Below are positions 48,282 to 59,424 of a stretch of 64,000 bases of DNA, in pieces. Below the pieces are notes generated by a model. The model worked only from the letters and a program-made list of their open reading frames with translations, was not told the origin of the DNA and ran no database searches. A program made the translations under genes and the position numbers. Where the stretch lies: the NCBI GenBank assembly GCA_033297075.1, contig MU858136.1, positions 62,001 to 126,000 on the forward strand. Reading direction: 5' to 3'. Within the stretch, counting starts at the first letter, position 1. Every line of letters starts with the position of its first letter. The stretch is from Rhypophila decipiens. Lineage: Eukaryota; Ascomycota; Sordariomycetes; Sordariales; Naviculisporaceae.

Positions 48282-49430
48282 ATGAGCCTACGACCAACAA
48301 CTCACCGTCTAAAAACATCCCTTCAACTCACAACCAAAGCAGCAATCCACTACTATCCCCAATTACGCATCTCACCCAACATAATGTCTACGCCGGCGTT
48401 CTCCCTCCCCAGCCAAATGAAATCCCTCCTCCAGCCCTCCCGCACCTCGACCTCCCTAATTCTAACCAACTCCCCCGTCCCGAAACCAACCCACCCAGAC
48501 GACGTCCTAGTCCGCGTGGCAGCAGCATCTCCCTGCGCAGGTGAACTCCTCTGGGCCATCAACTTTCCCGCCTCGGTCCCCACCGAAAAAGAAATGGTTC
48601 CTTGTCAAGACCTCGCCGGCACCGTGGTAACTTCCCCATCTAACAGTGGCTTCGTCCCCGGAGATAGAGTCTACTGCCGTATTGACGCCGCTCGTGCTGG
48701 GACCGCTCGGGAATATGCACTTGCACGAGTATCCGAGTTGGCCGAGATTCCCAAGAATCTGGGCTGGGTTGAAGCTGCTGCTACGCCTTTGAGCGCGCTT
48801 ACTGCTTGGCAGGCTTTGTTTGTCCAAGGGGGATTGGACGCCCGAGGTGTGAAGCAAGGTGAGAAAGAGGCCAGGGAGAGGAATGGAAAGATTAGGGTCT
48901 TGGTCACGGGAGCTGCGGGAGGAGTAGGCAGTTGGGTTGTGCAGTTTGCCAAGCTTGCTGGGGCCAAGGGCGTTGTGGCTGTTTGTGGTGGTGATAAGGA
49001 AAGTGCGGCGCGGGAATTGGGTGCGACCGAGGTGGTTAATTATCAGAAGCAGTCGATTGAACAGTGGGTTGGGGAGAAGCCCGAGGAAAGGGAGGTGGAT
49101 TTGGTGATTGACATGATTGGGGGAGCCTCGTTGAAGGGCTGTTGGTACGCGGTGAAGAAGGGCGGTGTCTTGGTGAGTGTGAATACCCCGCCGGATATGG
49201 TCAAGCCGGAGGGCCTGGAGAAGGAAGTTGCAAAGAGTCTGTTTTTTATTGTCGAGCCGTCGGGGAGGAACTTGGCTGAGATTGGGGAGTTGATTGAGGC
49301 TGGGAAAGTGCGGCCCGTGGTGGATAGTGTGTGGGAGTTTGAAGAGTTTGAGAAGGCCTTTGAGAGGCTCGAGTCGGGCCACGCAAAGGGCAAGATCATT
49401 ATCAAGGTGAGCGATGAGGTCACGGTCTAG
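48282..49430 (+). CDS. Zinc-less MDR-family oxidoreductase (quinone oxidoreductase-like)
   Basis: A single exon with two candidate starts, 48282 (382 residues) and 48384 (348 residues). Domains: a GroES-like N-terminal fold (DDVLVRVAAASPCAGELLWA), a partial CQDLAGTVV / GFVPGDRVYC motif, and a Rossmann fold with VLVTGAAGGVGSWVVQFAK, followed by GGASLKGCW and a C-terminal KIIIKV. No zinc-binding ligands are seen, which places it with NADPH-dependent quinone/enoyl reductases. Family knowledge: such enzymes reduce quinones or alpha,beta-unsaturated carbonyls. The 34 residues added by the upstream ATG are basic with no acidic residues (MSLRPTTHRLKTSLQLTTKA...), resembling a mitochondrial presequence, so one gene might make mitochondrial and cytosolic forms. 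Confidence 0.88.
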   Translation: MSLRPTTHRLKTSLQLTTKAAIHYYPQLRISPNIMSTPAFSLPSQMKSLLQPSRTSTSLILTNSPVPKPTHPDDVLVRVAAASPCAGELLWAINFPASVPTEKEMVPCQDLAGTVVTSPSNSGFVPGDRVYCRIDAARAGTAREYALARVSELAEIPKNLGWVEAAATPLSALTAWQALFVQGGLDARGVKQGEKEARERNGKIRVLVTGAAGGVGSWVVQFAKLAGAKGVVAVCGGDKESAARELGATEVVNYQKQSIEQWVGEKPEEREVDLVIDMIGGASLKGCWYAVKKGGVLVSVNTPPDMVKPEGLEKEVAKSLFFIVEPSGRNLAEIGELIEAGKVRPVVDSVWEFEEFEKAFERLESGHAKGKIIIKVSDEVTV

Positions 49431-50741
49431 TTAGTTTTGGCTTGGGAAGAAGATCAAAAGCAGTCGTGTTAATTTAGTCCGGCTTGTAAAGGGACGACGG
49501 GATTGAAGGATTCAAATTGCAAAGAGAGAGAATTGTCATCCGAGCTGACTGCACAATGCCATTGTTTGTTTGTTTGACTCCAAACCGTCTGGGCTTCTGG
49601 CCGAGATGGCAGCAAGTCGAGTCGGGCAGCTGCCCGGATGTTGTTCCTTCCCACTGGGCGTTTCCAGACCCTGAACAGCAAGTGTGGGGAGACGTTGAAC
49701 CCCAGAAGCCGTTCTGGCTGTTGATTGGCCGGAGCGCCAAGGCATGAGACAAGGGGTAGGCAGAGCCCCACAAGTGTCTGCAACCTTATTCGAGGCCCCT
49801 GTCTCTTGACCTCAACAGCACTGTCTTTCCGGTGCCCCTGGCGTGTTTGATCTTCCCTCACGTCGCTCCTTGACGTGTAACAGCTTTGCTTGGGTCCCTC
49901 GACGTGGAATTCCCGTACCTGGAGGATATTCCACCGACGTTGATCTTGATGGACGCCGAAACCTGGACAAATCAACTTTGGTTGGCTCATTGCCCAATGG
50001 GTTACATGAACCCATGAAGTTGTGAGCATCGAGACCTCATGCTGCACCGCCAAGCCACCACATCAACTGTGAAGAACTGCTTGCTCTCTTGACGAGAGTT
50101 TGTCAAGTCTACAGAGTATGAGGTCCCACAAGCATGCTGGGCTGAGACAACATGCACCTCTTGGCTACTCAACCCGCCGGGGGGGACACGCCAAGTACCG
50201 CCATGTGCTTCGACGACTGCAACGATCACCGCTGGGTATCTGGATCTGGATCTGGGTCCAAGCCATTTTCGATCTGTGTCTCAGCTTGCTGGGCTTCTTC
50301 CAGCTCTTCTATGTTTCCTAGCTTTGGTTCCTCTTTCCTCTTTCTCGTTTCCAACCTTGTCCTTTTGTGGTGTATTGTCCGGTGTTTGTTTGATCTCTTT
50401 TCGTCCAGGTGGTTCTTTTTCTTTTCTTTCCACTTTTTCCAGTTGTCTGTTTACGGCACCCCTTTTGTTATTTTTCTTTACCCTACGTCCTCCTGGTTTG
50501 AGTTGACCAGGGCTGGGCTGAGAGAGGAAAGGAAAGGACCTGGACGACGAGTTGACGACGGGAGCTCGGCCTTCATTGATCTTTTCTTCTTCCTTTTGCT
50601 ATTACTGTTATTGGGGCGGCGGGAACGTCTTCTTCTTTTCTTTTTGTCTTGTTTAATCTGTGGGCTGTCTTCGTCGTCGGGATCGGTCCACAAATGCATC
50701 CGTTATAACGGTAGTTCATCGTCCCTTCCAGTCTGCCGGCA
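49431..50741. other. Intergenic region and leader of the aspartic protease, 1.3 kb
   Basis: No gene is seen. The second half (about 50200-50700) is T/C-rich and has few stops in several frames, as expected for a long 5' leader, and not because it codes. Confidence 0.5.
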
Positions 50742-52407
50742 ATGGCAGCCTCATATTTCCTCACCTCCCTCACCTTGATCATAGCATTATGCTGCGGTCC
50801 TTGTCTCGCGGCTTTCTTCTATAACCAGTCCGCGTCAATAATACCAACACATGACGAGGGCTGTGTTCACCTTCCCATCATCCACTCGACCAAGCTCAGA
50901 CCCCACGAGAAAAGGGGCGTACAATTACAGTTGGCCAACAGATCTGATGTGGCCTACTATGCACAGCGTACTTAGTTCCCTCGTCCCTGTTGCTACCAAG
51001 TTACGCACGACTGACCACACATCACAGTGAGCATCGGCACGCCGCCGCAACCCGTCTTCGTCCAGCTCGATACGGGATCGTTCGAGCTATGGGTTAACCC
51101 CGACTGCGACACCGTATCGGGATCAGATGCCGTGTTCTGCGACAGGATAGGCTTTTACGATGTCAACCGATCATCGACCGTCACCCAGATGGGCACCAAC
51201 AAGACCCTGCGCTACGGAATTGGGAGCGCCAACATCAGCTACGTGCGCGACACCATCACCCTGGCAGGCAGCACCACAGCTTTGGAGGACGTCCAGTTTG
51301 GAGTGGCCACTTCGTCCGAGAACGCCTTCTCGGGTATCTTGGGAATCGGCTATGGCAACGGCATTGCCACGCGGTATCCCAATTTCGTCGATCAGCTCTA
51401 TGACCAGAATGCAACGAGGGTCAAGGCATACACTCTCGCCTTGGGAAGCAAGGAGGCAGAAGAAGGAGTCATTGTCTTTGGCGGAGTAGACACCTCCAAG
51501 TTTGCGGGACCGTTGACCATGCTACCCATTATTCCGGCCGAGCAGTCTCCCGACAAGGTCCCTCGATTCTGGGTAAACATGACATCCATCACTTTTGGGA
51601 TTGATTCCGGGAGACAGCCGTACGAGGGGAGCAACATACCTGTGTTTTTGGACAGCGGATCGACCATGACGCTGTTGCCACCTAACTTGACGGCGGATAT
51701 TGCACGGGACTTTGGATCGCCGGTCCCGGACGACAATGGCTTCTTTCGGGTCGATTGTGCGTTTACCGAGATGGAGGGGACCGTGGATTTCTCGTTTGAC
51801 GGCGGTTTGGTGGTCAAAGTGCCGTATAAAGAGATGATCAGGGAGGTTGAGGGAAATTCGGGGAACAAGGCTTGTTTTCTGGGCATCACGCCCAGCTCGA
51901 GTTTTACGCTTTTGGGTGATACCTTTTTGAGGTCGGCTTATAGTATGTTCCCCGTCTCTCTATGGATTGCTGGAATGTGACTAATCATGGCGAACAACAG
52001 CTGTGTTTGATCTCGAAAATGACGCCATATGGATGACCCAGGCGGCCAACTGCGGATCTACACCCGCCGCGCTGAGGAATGTGAATGACCTCGAGACTTT
52101 GAGGGGAGCTTGTGGCTTGACGAATGCGGGCGTTGTTACAGATGGAAGCAGTACCGGTGCGGCTGGAGGGTCTTCAAGAACAGGTGATGCTGGCAGCGGC
52201 GCAGGGGTTGGATCGGGAGCAGGAACAGGGAGCCCTTTTGAACAACCATCATCAGCTACGGCTGGGTCTGGGTCGTCGAGCCCGGGGTCAACGGGCGTTT
52301 CTCAGACGAGCGGCGTGTTGGGAGGCAGGAGCTTGCAGAGCAGTAGCAGCTGTCTGCTATGGAGCTTGACGATGGGATTGTCTATATTCGTTGGCGTGAT
52401 TATTTAA
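50742..52407 (+). CDS. GPI-anchored secreted aspartic protease (yapsin-like)
   Basis: Three exons, 50742..50967, 51028..51942 and 52001..52407, encode 515 residues. A signal peptide (LTLIIALCCGPCLAA) is followed by a short propeptide ending KRG, then the pepsin fold: SIGTPPQPVFVQLDTGS with catalytic Asp90 and FLDSGSTMTLLPP with catalytic Asp284. The C-terminus has a Ser/Gly-rich linker and a final hydrophobic stretch (LLWSLTMGLSIFVGVII), the pattern of a GPI-attachment signal. Family knowledge: fungal yapsin and opsin proteases act at the cell surface, processing wall proteins and secreted precursors. The PIG-L gene elsewhere in the window makes the anchor such proteins use. Splice sites are clean (CACAG, AACAG acceptors). 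Confidence 0.92.
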
Positions 52408-52930
52408 CCGTATTTTTAAAGTATTTATTATTTCTGCAGCAGCATAGCGTTTTATTACTGACCATGTAACTTATCGGTAAGCCGAGATGTTTTTCGTCAC
52501 TTGTCTTCTCTTGCATACTTGTTGGTCGATGATATTTTTTCCCCTGTACATTCAGCAGACTGTTGTTTCCAGGGCAAGGAGAGACGTTTCTGATCATTTT
52601 CACCGGTCGTAGCGGTTCCTTTGACACAGGGCGTTCCAAATGATGAATACAATGATGATATAAATCGATACGGATATCCGTAAGATATTGGTATTTCTCA
52701 GGCTGCTGTACGGAGTACGGGTTAGGTAACGATCAAGTGGGGCTTCAAGGCGGGGGGACGCCACTTTTTAGCGTGCTTCTGCCTTGTAACGCGGCGGCGC
52801 CCTACGGGTAGAGGCACTCAATCTCACGCGACGCGACTTTCTTTGATGGACTTACAGTCGAGGTCAAAGAAACCGACGAAAACAACAACACTTGCTCATG
52901 CTGCCGTAGGATCATTGCAGTGATATTACT
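52408..52930. other. Intergenic region upstream of the BRCT gene
   Basis: About 520 bp with no gene; it contains TACGGAGTA at 52709..52717 and probably the promoter of the BRCT protein. Confidence 0.5.
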
Positions 52931-55900
52931 ATGGCTTCGTTTGCAGACACCGGAAATTCAGACGACGACAGCTTTTTCGACCCTTCCCGACCTTTTGCAG
53001 GCTTGGTTGTTTGCTGTACCAGCATCCCGCCAGAGCTCAGGGTAAGTTCAGCATGCCTTCAATCTTGACTAACCTCACCTCTTTGCTCACCGTTCCCAGG
53101 CCGAGATTGCAAAAATAGCCGACGAGCTCGGTGGCTGTCACAAGTACGATCTCACCCCCGACTGCACCCATCTCATCGTCGGCGACTACGACACCCCCAA
53201 GTATCGCCATGTCGCCAAAGAACGCCCCGACGTCAAGGTCATGGCCGCCCAATGGATCATGGCCGTGCGCGATATATGGATGCACGACGCCGAAATAGAC
53301 TTTCGGGCATTGGAAAGGGAATGGCTGTTGAAGACTTTCGAAACTGGCACCGCCGATCCATCGCCCAACGACCCACCAGGTGCCATACCCCAGCGCACGA
53401 GGTTACTATGCTGCCTGACAGGTTTCGAGGACTACAATGTCCGTCAGGAATTATCTGAGAAGATCAAAGCCCACGGCGGCGACTACACGGGCGACTTGAC
53501 GAAGAAAGTAACACATCTGATTGCCTACAAACCTTCGGGCGCAAAATATCAGGCCGCCAAGAATTGGGGCGTTCATACCGTGTCTATCGAATGGGTTAAC
53601 GACAGCATTGAGCGCGGCCTCATCCTGGAAGAAAAATGCTACGATCCGATTATACCGCCCGAACAGAGGGGAGCTGGGGCATGGAATAGGGAGAGCGTCG
53701 AATTGCGTGTCCAGCTGGGCAAGAGGATGAGGGAGGCTGCGGAAGCCAACAAGGATGACGGGCGGCGCAAGCTACGAAAGACTGCGAGCATGAAGCTGCT
53801 TTCACAACAAAACATGCTCTGGGGTGATATTCTTGGGAAACCCAAACTCGACGAGGCCGTCCCCATGGCGCCCCCGCAGCCTACGGTCCCAGCCCCATCA
53901 GCTTCAAGGCAGTCGACCCAACAACAGTCAGGTCCCATGTCCCTGGACACCCAAGGAAGCAGACTTTCTTCTTTGGGAGCCCATGACGAGTCTCTTATTT
54001 TTGTCTCGTGCTGCTTTTACATCCACGGTTTTGAAAAGAAGAAATACGATATCCTTGCCAATGTCATAGGCTCACTGGGGGGACTGGTATGCCATTCACT
54101 CGAGGAGGTTGTCTCTGCTTCTGGCGCCCAGCTGTCCCACCGGTTCCTCCTCGTACCCCAGAACTCTGCCCCCGACTCCCATCCGCCTCTTCCCGAAAAT
54201 GTCATCATCATCACCGAGTTCTACATCGAGAGATGCATGCATAACAAGTACTTCTTTGATCCGCGCCAGCATGTCATTGGTCGACCCTTCCCAAATTTCC
54301 CCATTCCCGGCTTTGAGAAATTGTCCATCTCGACCGCGGGTTTTACTGGTGTTGACCTCAACCAGGTTGAGAAGTCTGTCCGGCAACTGGGTGCCATTTA
54401 CCAGGAAAAGTTCACCGCCCAGGCCTCGGTCCTGATATGCATCTCGTTAGAAAAGGTCCGCCCGCAAAAGCTGGACATGGCCGTTGCTTGGAGGGTCCCC
54501 GTCGTTAGCGTCGAGTGGCTCTGGCAGTGCATATCCACGGGCTACAATGTGCCCATCGAGGAGCACATTTGTTCTGGATTCAGGGAGAGAGTGGAAGCAG
54601 CAAAGAGACGCGCTCTAAGAGAACAGGAGAAAGGCGATCTCGGCAAACGGTCCCGGACAACACAAGACCAAATCGACCCCGACTTGGCACCAAAAGCTCA
54701 GACGAAACCGGCAAAGAAACGCGGCTTTGATGTCTCGGGCCTTGTTGAAGCATTCAAGACATCTTCATCCAGGGCGCCTGAGTCATCGAGAGCAAAACTT
54801 GCCCCAAAGGAGAAGCGTGGGAATCGCTCTGCTCTGGAATTACAGCAGCAAGGAGAGGACTCGTTTGCCAACGCACACTTTGAGACTGCCCCAACTCACC
54901 AACTGCAGATCAACACTGAAAGTAACGGTGGGAACAGCAGTGCAAGTAGCAGAAACACGGCCTCTGCTCCTCTGTCGGAGGCGTCGAACAATTCACTCAA
55001 TAAAACACCACGTTCACCCACTAAACAGGGTGACGGGAAGGGAATGGAAGAGAATGCTCAGCCGTCTCAAACACAACAACAGCAACAGCGGCAGCCCCGC
55101 AAACCAGTGGTCAGAGTCTTTAGTGAGGTCGCTGACTCTGAGGCTTCCGAGGGTGATGTGGGTTCTGCTGACGAACTCCCGCCCCTTGCGTCTGTAGTGG
55201 AGAGGGAGGACCCTGGTCCCGAACAACAGCAACGACAAGAAGAATCAGCAGAGGAGATTGAAAGGAAACGCATCGACGCCCAAAAAGAAGAGGAGCGTCT
55301 CGCCCTCGCAAGTAAATTTGCCAACATGATCGGGTCGGGAACTTCCGCTGCAGTTGCGGGGCCCGATAGCCTCACCGAGGTCCTGGCAGCAACCGCAGAC
55401 GCAGCTGGTCGTAGTGGCGGTGGTCTGGCCCGGGTCCTTAGCGAGTCTGGGATATCGGTCAGTGGCTCTGGCGGTGTAACGACAACAACAATGACAATGG
55501 CAACGACGACGACCACAACTACCACCCGTCGACGTAAGCGTGAAATCATGGGTCGCGCGATAAGTAACGTATCGGCTGCCAGTAGCGGGAGTGCCGAGTC
55601 TGTTGCTGTCACGTCTATTACCATGGGTGTTACTGCAGAAACTGCTGCTGAGAGTGGCGGTGACACTGCAGCGGCTGTGGCGTTGGGCTCGGGTCTGAGA
55701 GAAGACCCTATTTCTACCACCTCGGTATCTGATAACAGTACTAGTGGCGGTGATAAGGTTCATGAAGATGACGGCAAAAAATCCGCCGCTGCTCAGGTTC
55801 CTGAAGGTGCAGGAGCACCGCCCGCCACGCAGCTGGAATACCGAGATTTGGAGGCGACCAAGAATCGAGCGAAGATGATGCGCAAGATTAGGGTTGTAGC

Positions 55901-56129
55901 TGGGTCTGAAACTGGCTGTGTTGGCAGCGGTAGTGCCACAGGATCTTCAAGGCGAGCAGGAGGAGGGTCGTTCACCGATGACATGGAGGATGCGAGGCCA
56001 GAGGGAAAACTGTCGCTTGCTGGTCTGGAAGCGTGTGATTTGCCTAATGCTGCCCAACAAGAGAAGGAGCTTGCCGCTTATGGGTCGGGGGCCTCCACGA
56101 GGAGGGTCACTAGGCGGAGGGGGCTATAG
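52931..56129 (+). CDS. Four-BRCT replication/checkpoint protein (Dpb11/Rad4/TopBP1)
   Basis: Exons 52931..53041 and 53100..56129 encode 1046 residues; the intron is GTAAGT...TTCCCAG. Four BRCT repeats are seen, near residues 20-105, 136-225, 333-435 and 438-525, with the typical closing Trp pattern (VSIEWVNDSIERG, VSVEWLWQCI). This pairs-of-BRCT layout is that of yeast Dpb11, fission yeast Rad4/Cut5 and metazoan TopBP1. Family knowledge: the protein bridges Sld3/Sld2-type factors at origins to start DNA replication and activates the ATR-type checkpoint kinase. The C-terminal half is Ser/Gln-rich, with a run of Thr encoded by ACN repeats near 55490-55530, and is probably disordered. It converges with the Arg-Asp-repeat gene. 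Confidence 0.92.
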
Positions 56130-56940
56130 TTCAAATACCCTTACCTCGGATGCTGATGGCCATCATAATTATAGGCTCGACTGAGCCGGTTGGAGTTGAA
56201 CTTTGTGTTTAAACTTTTTTCAAAATGTTTTGGTATGTATAGGATAGGATAACGTGTTATGGATATAGATAGATATGAAATGGATATGGTCAGCGATATG
56301 GATACTATGAATACAAGCCTTGTTTTGGTCTCTATCACTGGCGCTCAAGACATTATCATACAATGAGCAGTTCTAGCTTTTGGTTTGTTTGACTGTGCTA
56401 TCTTCTATCTCGGTCTTTTTGGTGCATTTACATTCCATTCTACAACCCAGTTTCTATTCTAAAGGACCGATGGTTGATCAAATCAACTGTACCTGCTTCA
56501 CCGATCTCGGGAGTATGATGTCAAACAGCACAAGACATGCTCTACTCGTAAACAAATGTGTGAATTCACATAAGGAATATGAAGCCCTCAAGTGATGCCA
56601 AATGACTTTTATTGCATGAAAGCAAAATACCTAAAAGTAGACAAGTCTGTGAAAGACCAGCAGAAAAAGATAACCAAATACGGGCCGATGGGAATGCATC
56701 TCTCCTATCCAGCCTCCATCACCATGCTCCTTCCCCTGTATAATGTAAAGCCTGCCCGTAGGCCCATGAAGAAATATAAAGGGGGTATCATGATGCGTTC
56801 ATGCCTGTCATAACCAACGCTGATGTAAAACAGGTGACAAAAGAGACATGACAACAATAAAGAAAGAGATGTCGTCCAGATCCTTTCTTGCATTCTGGTA
56901 TCCATTCCCTCCAATAACTAAAAGAACCCCAGAAAGTCCA
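56130..56940. other. Intergenic region between converging genes
   Basis: About 810 bp between two 3' ends. It is A/T-rich and contains no convincing gene. Confidence 0.5.
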
Positions 56941-59424
56941 TCAGAGGTAAGCAGCGGCGTCAGTGAGCACACTTAGCAGAGTTGCCGCCGCACCACCAAT
57001 CAGAGCAGTAGTCTTGTTGGATTTTTGGTCCTTCTCCTTGATCTCCTTCTCTCTCTCCCTATCGTAGTCCCGGTCGCGGTCTCGGTCTCGATCCCTCTCA
57101 CGATCACGGTCACGGTCACGATCTCGGTCATGGTGTCTTGACGAGCGAGATTCCCGGTCTCGATCCCTTTCTGCATCTCTGTCTCGGTCTCGCCGGGCAC
57201 GAGATCTATCTCTGTCGCGTTCTCGCTCTTGATCTCGGTCCCTGTCGCGTCGGGGGCGATCTCTATCCCTGTTTCTGTCTCTATCCCTGTCACGGTCCCT
57301 GTCCCTGTCTCTGTCACGATCCCTATCCCGATTCCTGTCCCGGTCCCGGTCCCGGTCCCGATCGCGGTCACGACGGGGTCGATCCGACGCCTCGCTCGGA
57401 GAGACCTCCCTCGGACCATCGTCGTCAAACCGAACATGATTTGTGTTCTTGTTCTTGAGGATAGGTTTCGGCTTCACAGTACTAGCCGGTGATTCCCTGT
57501 CGCCATTGACGCTCGACGGCGCCGAGACAATAACGGGATATATCTTGGTACCCCTGTCCTCATCTTTATCCTGACGGGGTCGTCGGGATTTTCGTCGACC
57601 ACCCTCGTCCTCGGTTGTTGTGTCGCTCTCGTCCCACAAGACATCATCACCACCAATAGAATCCCTCCTTGCACGTCTTCGTTCTTGGTCACGGTAGGTT
57701 TCGGGGCGTCGACTATGGTGCTCTCTGTCACGGCTCCTCTCCTTTTCGATTGACCGGTAACGTGCATTTCGCACCTCGGCGCTCCGCCTTGCAAATTCAG
57801 TGATTTCTTCCTTCGTAAGGACGCCCAAAACTGCCACAAAGTCTGGACGTGCCTCGTAGCGCACGCCGGCCTTTTCCAGAACCTCGGGAGAGACAAGAGA
57901 ACGCCTGATCTTGGTCCATTTGGCGTCAAGCGGGATCTCTTGGCCTTTGCTGTCTGGTGCTAGACGACTGATTTGACGTGGCGGGGGCACAAGCTGAGCC
58001 AAATCAGGGCGCACAAAAGGCACCGACCCGGCAGGGTTTGGTCTGGAAGGAAGTGTCGGACTGCTTCCATACGGAGGTGGCGGCGATAAAAGGGACGAAT
58101 TCGGAGATAAAGGGTCGGGGTACGGGGGCGGGACCTGAATGGGAGGAACATAGCGAGGAGAAGTGCCGAGCTGTTGGTGTGCGGGCGACGTCGATAGAGC
58201 CATGCTGTGCGATGAGGGAGTGGTACCAGGCATGGACAGAGAGTGTGGCAGGGGTGGCAGGTATCTGTTGGACGGGGAGGTACCGGGCGACACATTGTAA
58301 TTGGGCGGCCAGAGTCCGGGGGACAGATGGAGCGTCCCCATGCGTGCTGTCATAATCTCGGCATTGTTGCGGTCGAGGGCCATGAGATCCCGAGTAGAAA
58401 TGAGGGCCGTTGTGCTGTTGTTGCCTTCAGAATCTGATGAGTTGGCCGACGATGATGGTTCATAACTTGAAGCGGTTCCCTGGCTTGATATCGCAGGAAC
58501 TTGAGACCGATGGTATGGTTGCAACGACCGCGGCACCCCGGGGTCCAGGTCTCGAGGGGCTACGCCTCCATTCCCGTTTTGCCTCGGAGGCGACGCCGGA
58601 GTGACCATGGTGGGAGGATGGATACTCTCGTGTTCGAGAAGGCCCCGTACCAAGGGTGTTACACCACTTTCCCGCTGCAGATGCGCCTCCAACTCACGGA
58701 TGTATGCGCGAATCACCTCCTACGTCTCATTTGGTTAGCCCGTCTTGTCCAACATTGAAGCAACATTGCAGATGCATGGCATTACCTTGTGGTCGTTCAG
58801 GACTTGACTAGAGAAGCCTTCTTTCTCAAGTTCCATCTTGAATTGCGGCCAGACGTCATCTTCGCACTCGCTCACAGGGGATCCTCCTCTCTTCCGAAGA
58901 AGCTTGTTGGCGACAGCATCTACCTTGTCCTTGATCAGCTCTAGTTGCTGGTCATCCGAGTTTGTCAGCTGGGCATGTGGCTTGGCCGGGTGATGAAGCT
59001 GAACTGTGTCGAGGAAAATGTCGACCTTCAGTTTCTGGGAGACGACAGTGTTCTCGGTAAGGTCGATTTTCCTTTGTTTATCCGCGCCTGCTTCATGTCG
59101 TGCCGCGCCGGTGCTGCCGTACTTGTCGAGAATGGTGTCAACCAGCTGCAAGGTGAACTCGCAGTCCTCGAGAAGTGACGTCAGTTGGCGGACGTAGACG
59201 GCGTTACGGCCATCGCCATGGCTTGCGCTAGACTGGTGCAGTAGCGAGTCTTGGGCCTGTGCCTCCTGACGAAGGTTCTTAACACCGGTATGGAGATCCC
59301 GAACAACTATGGCGAGGCCGGTGAACTCTGGTCCGGCAACACGAGCACGTCGATACAGCTGACGGGCATGCTCATCGACGGACTCGACGGTGGGCGTGGT
59401 GATGTCTCCGTTGGCAGCTACCAT
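56941..59424 (-). CDS. Unknown protein with long Arg-Asp repeat and C-terminal hydrophobic tail
   Basis: Two exons, 58786..59424 and 56941..58719, encode 805 residues; the intron starts GTAATG and ends GACGTAG. Residues 1-210 are predicted helical (VVRDLHTGVKNLRQEAQAQD, LLEDCEFTLQLVDTILDKYG), like the N-terminal helical domain common in fungal proteins of unknown function. A Pro/Ser-rich middle follows. Residues about 657-772 are an almost continuous RD/RE dipeptide repeat, as in the RS-like or RD tracts of RNA-binding and splicing proteins. The protein ends with a hydrophobic segment (TALIGGAAATLLSVLTDAAAYL). I do not recognise the family and assign no function; nuclear RNA or membrane-tethered roles are both possible. 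Confidence 0.8.
57040..57390. repeat. Degenerate hexanucleotide repeat coding the Arg-Asp tract
   Basis: On the plus strand the region is a long series of 6-bp units such as CGGTCT, CGGTCC, CTGTCC and CGATCC. It encodes the RD repeat of the minus-strand protein. Such repeats expand and contract, so length probably differs between strains. Confidence 0.85.

Noticed and set aside
48507..49382. 291-codon minus-strand ORF
   Set aside because: It lies antisense to the MDR oxidoreductase and shows no domain; it is a shadow of the codon bias of the real gene.
38956..52407. Possible biosynthetic gene cluster of desaturase, hydrolase, oxidoreductase and kinase
   Set aside because: No backbone enzyme (PKS, NRPS or terpene cyclase) is present, genes lie on both strands and each fits a housekeeping role.
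55067..55720. Minus-strand ORF rich in Val/Ser
   Set aside because: It is the reverse reading of the Thr/Ser-rich C-terminal half of the BRCT gene.
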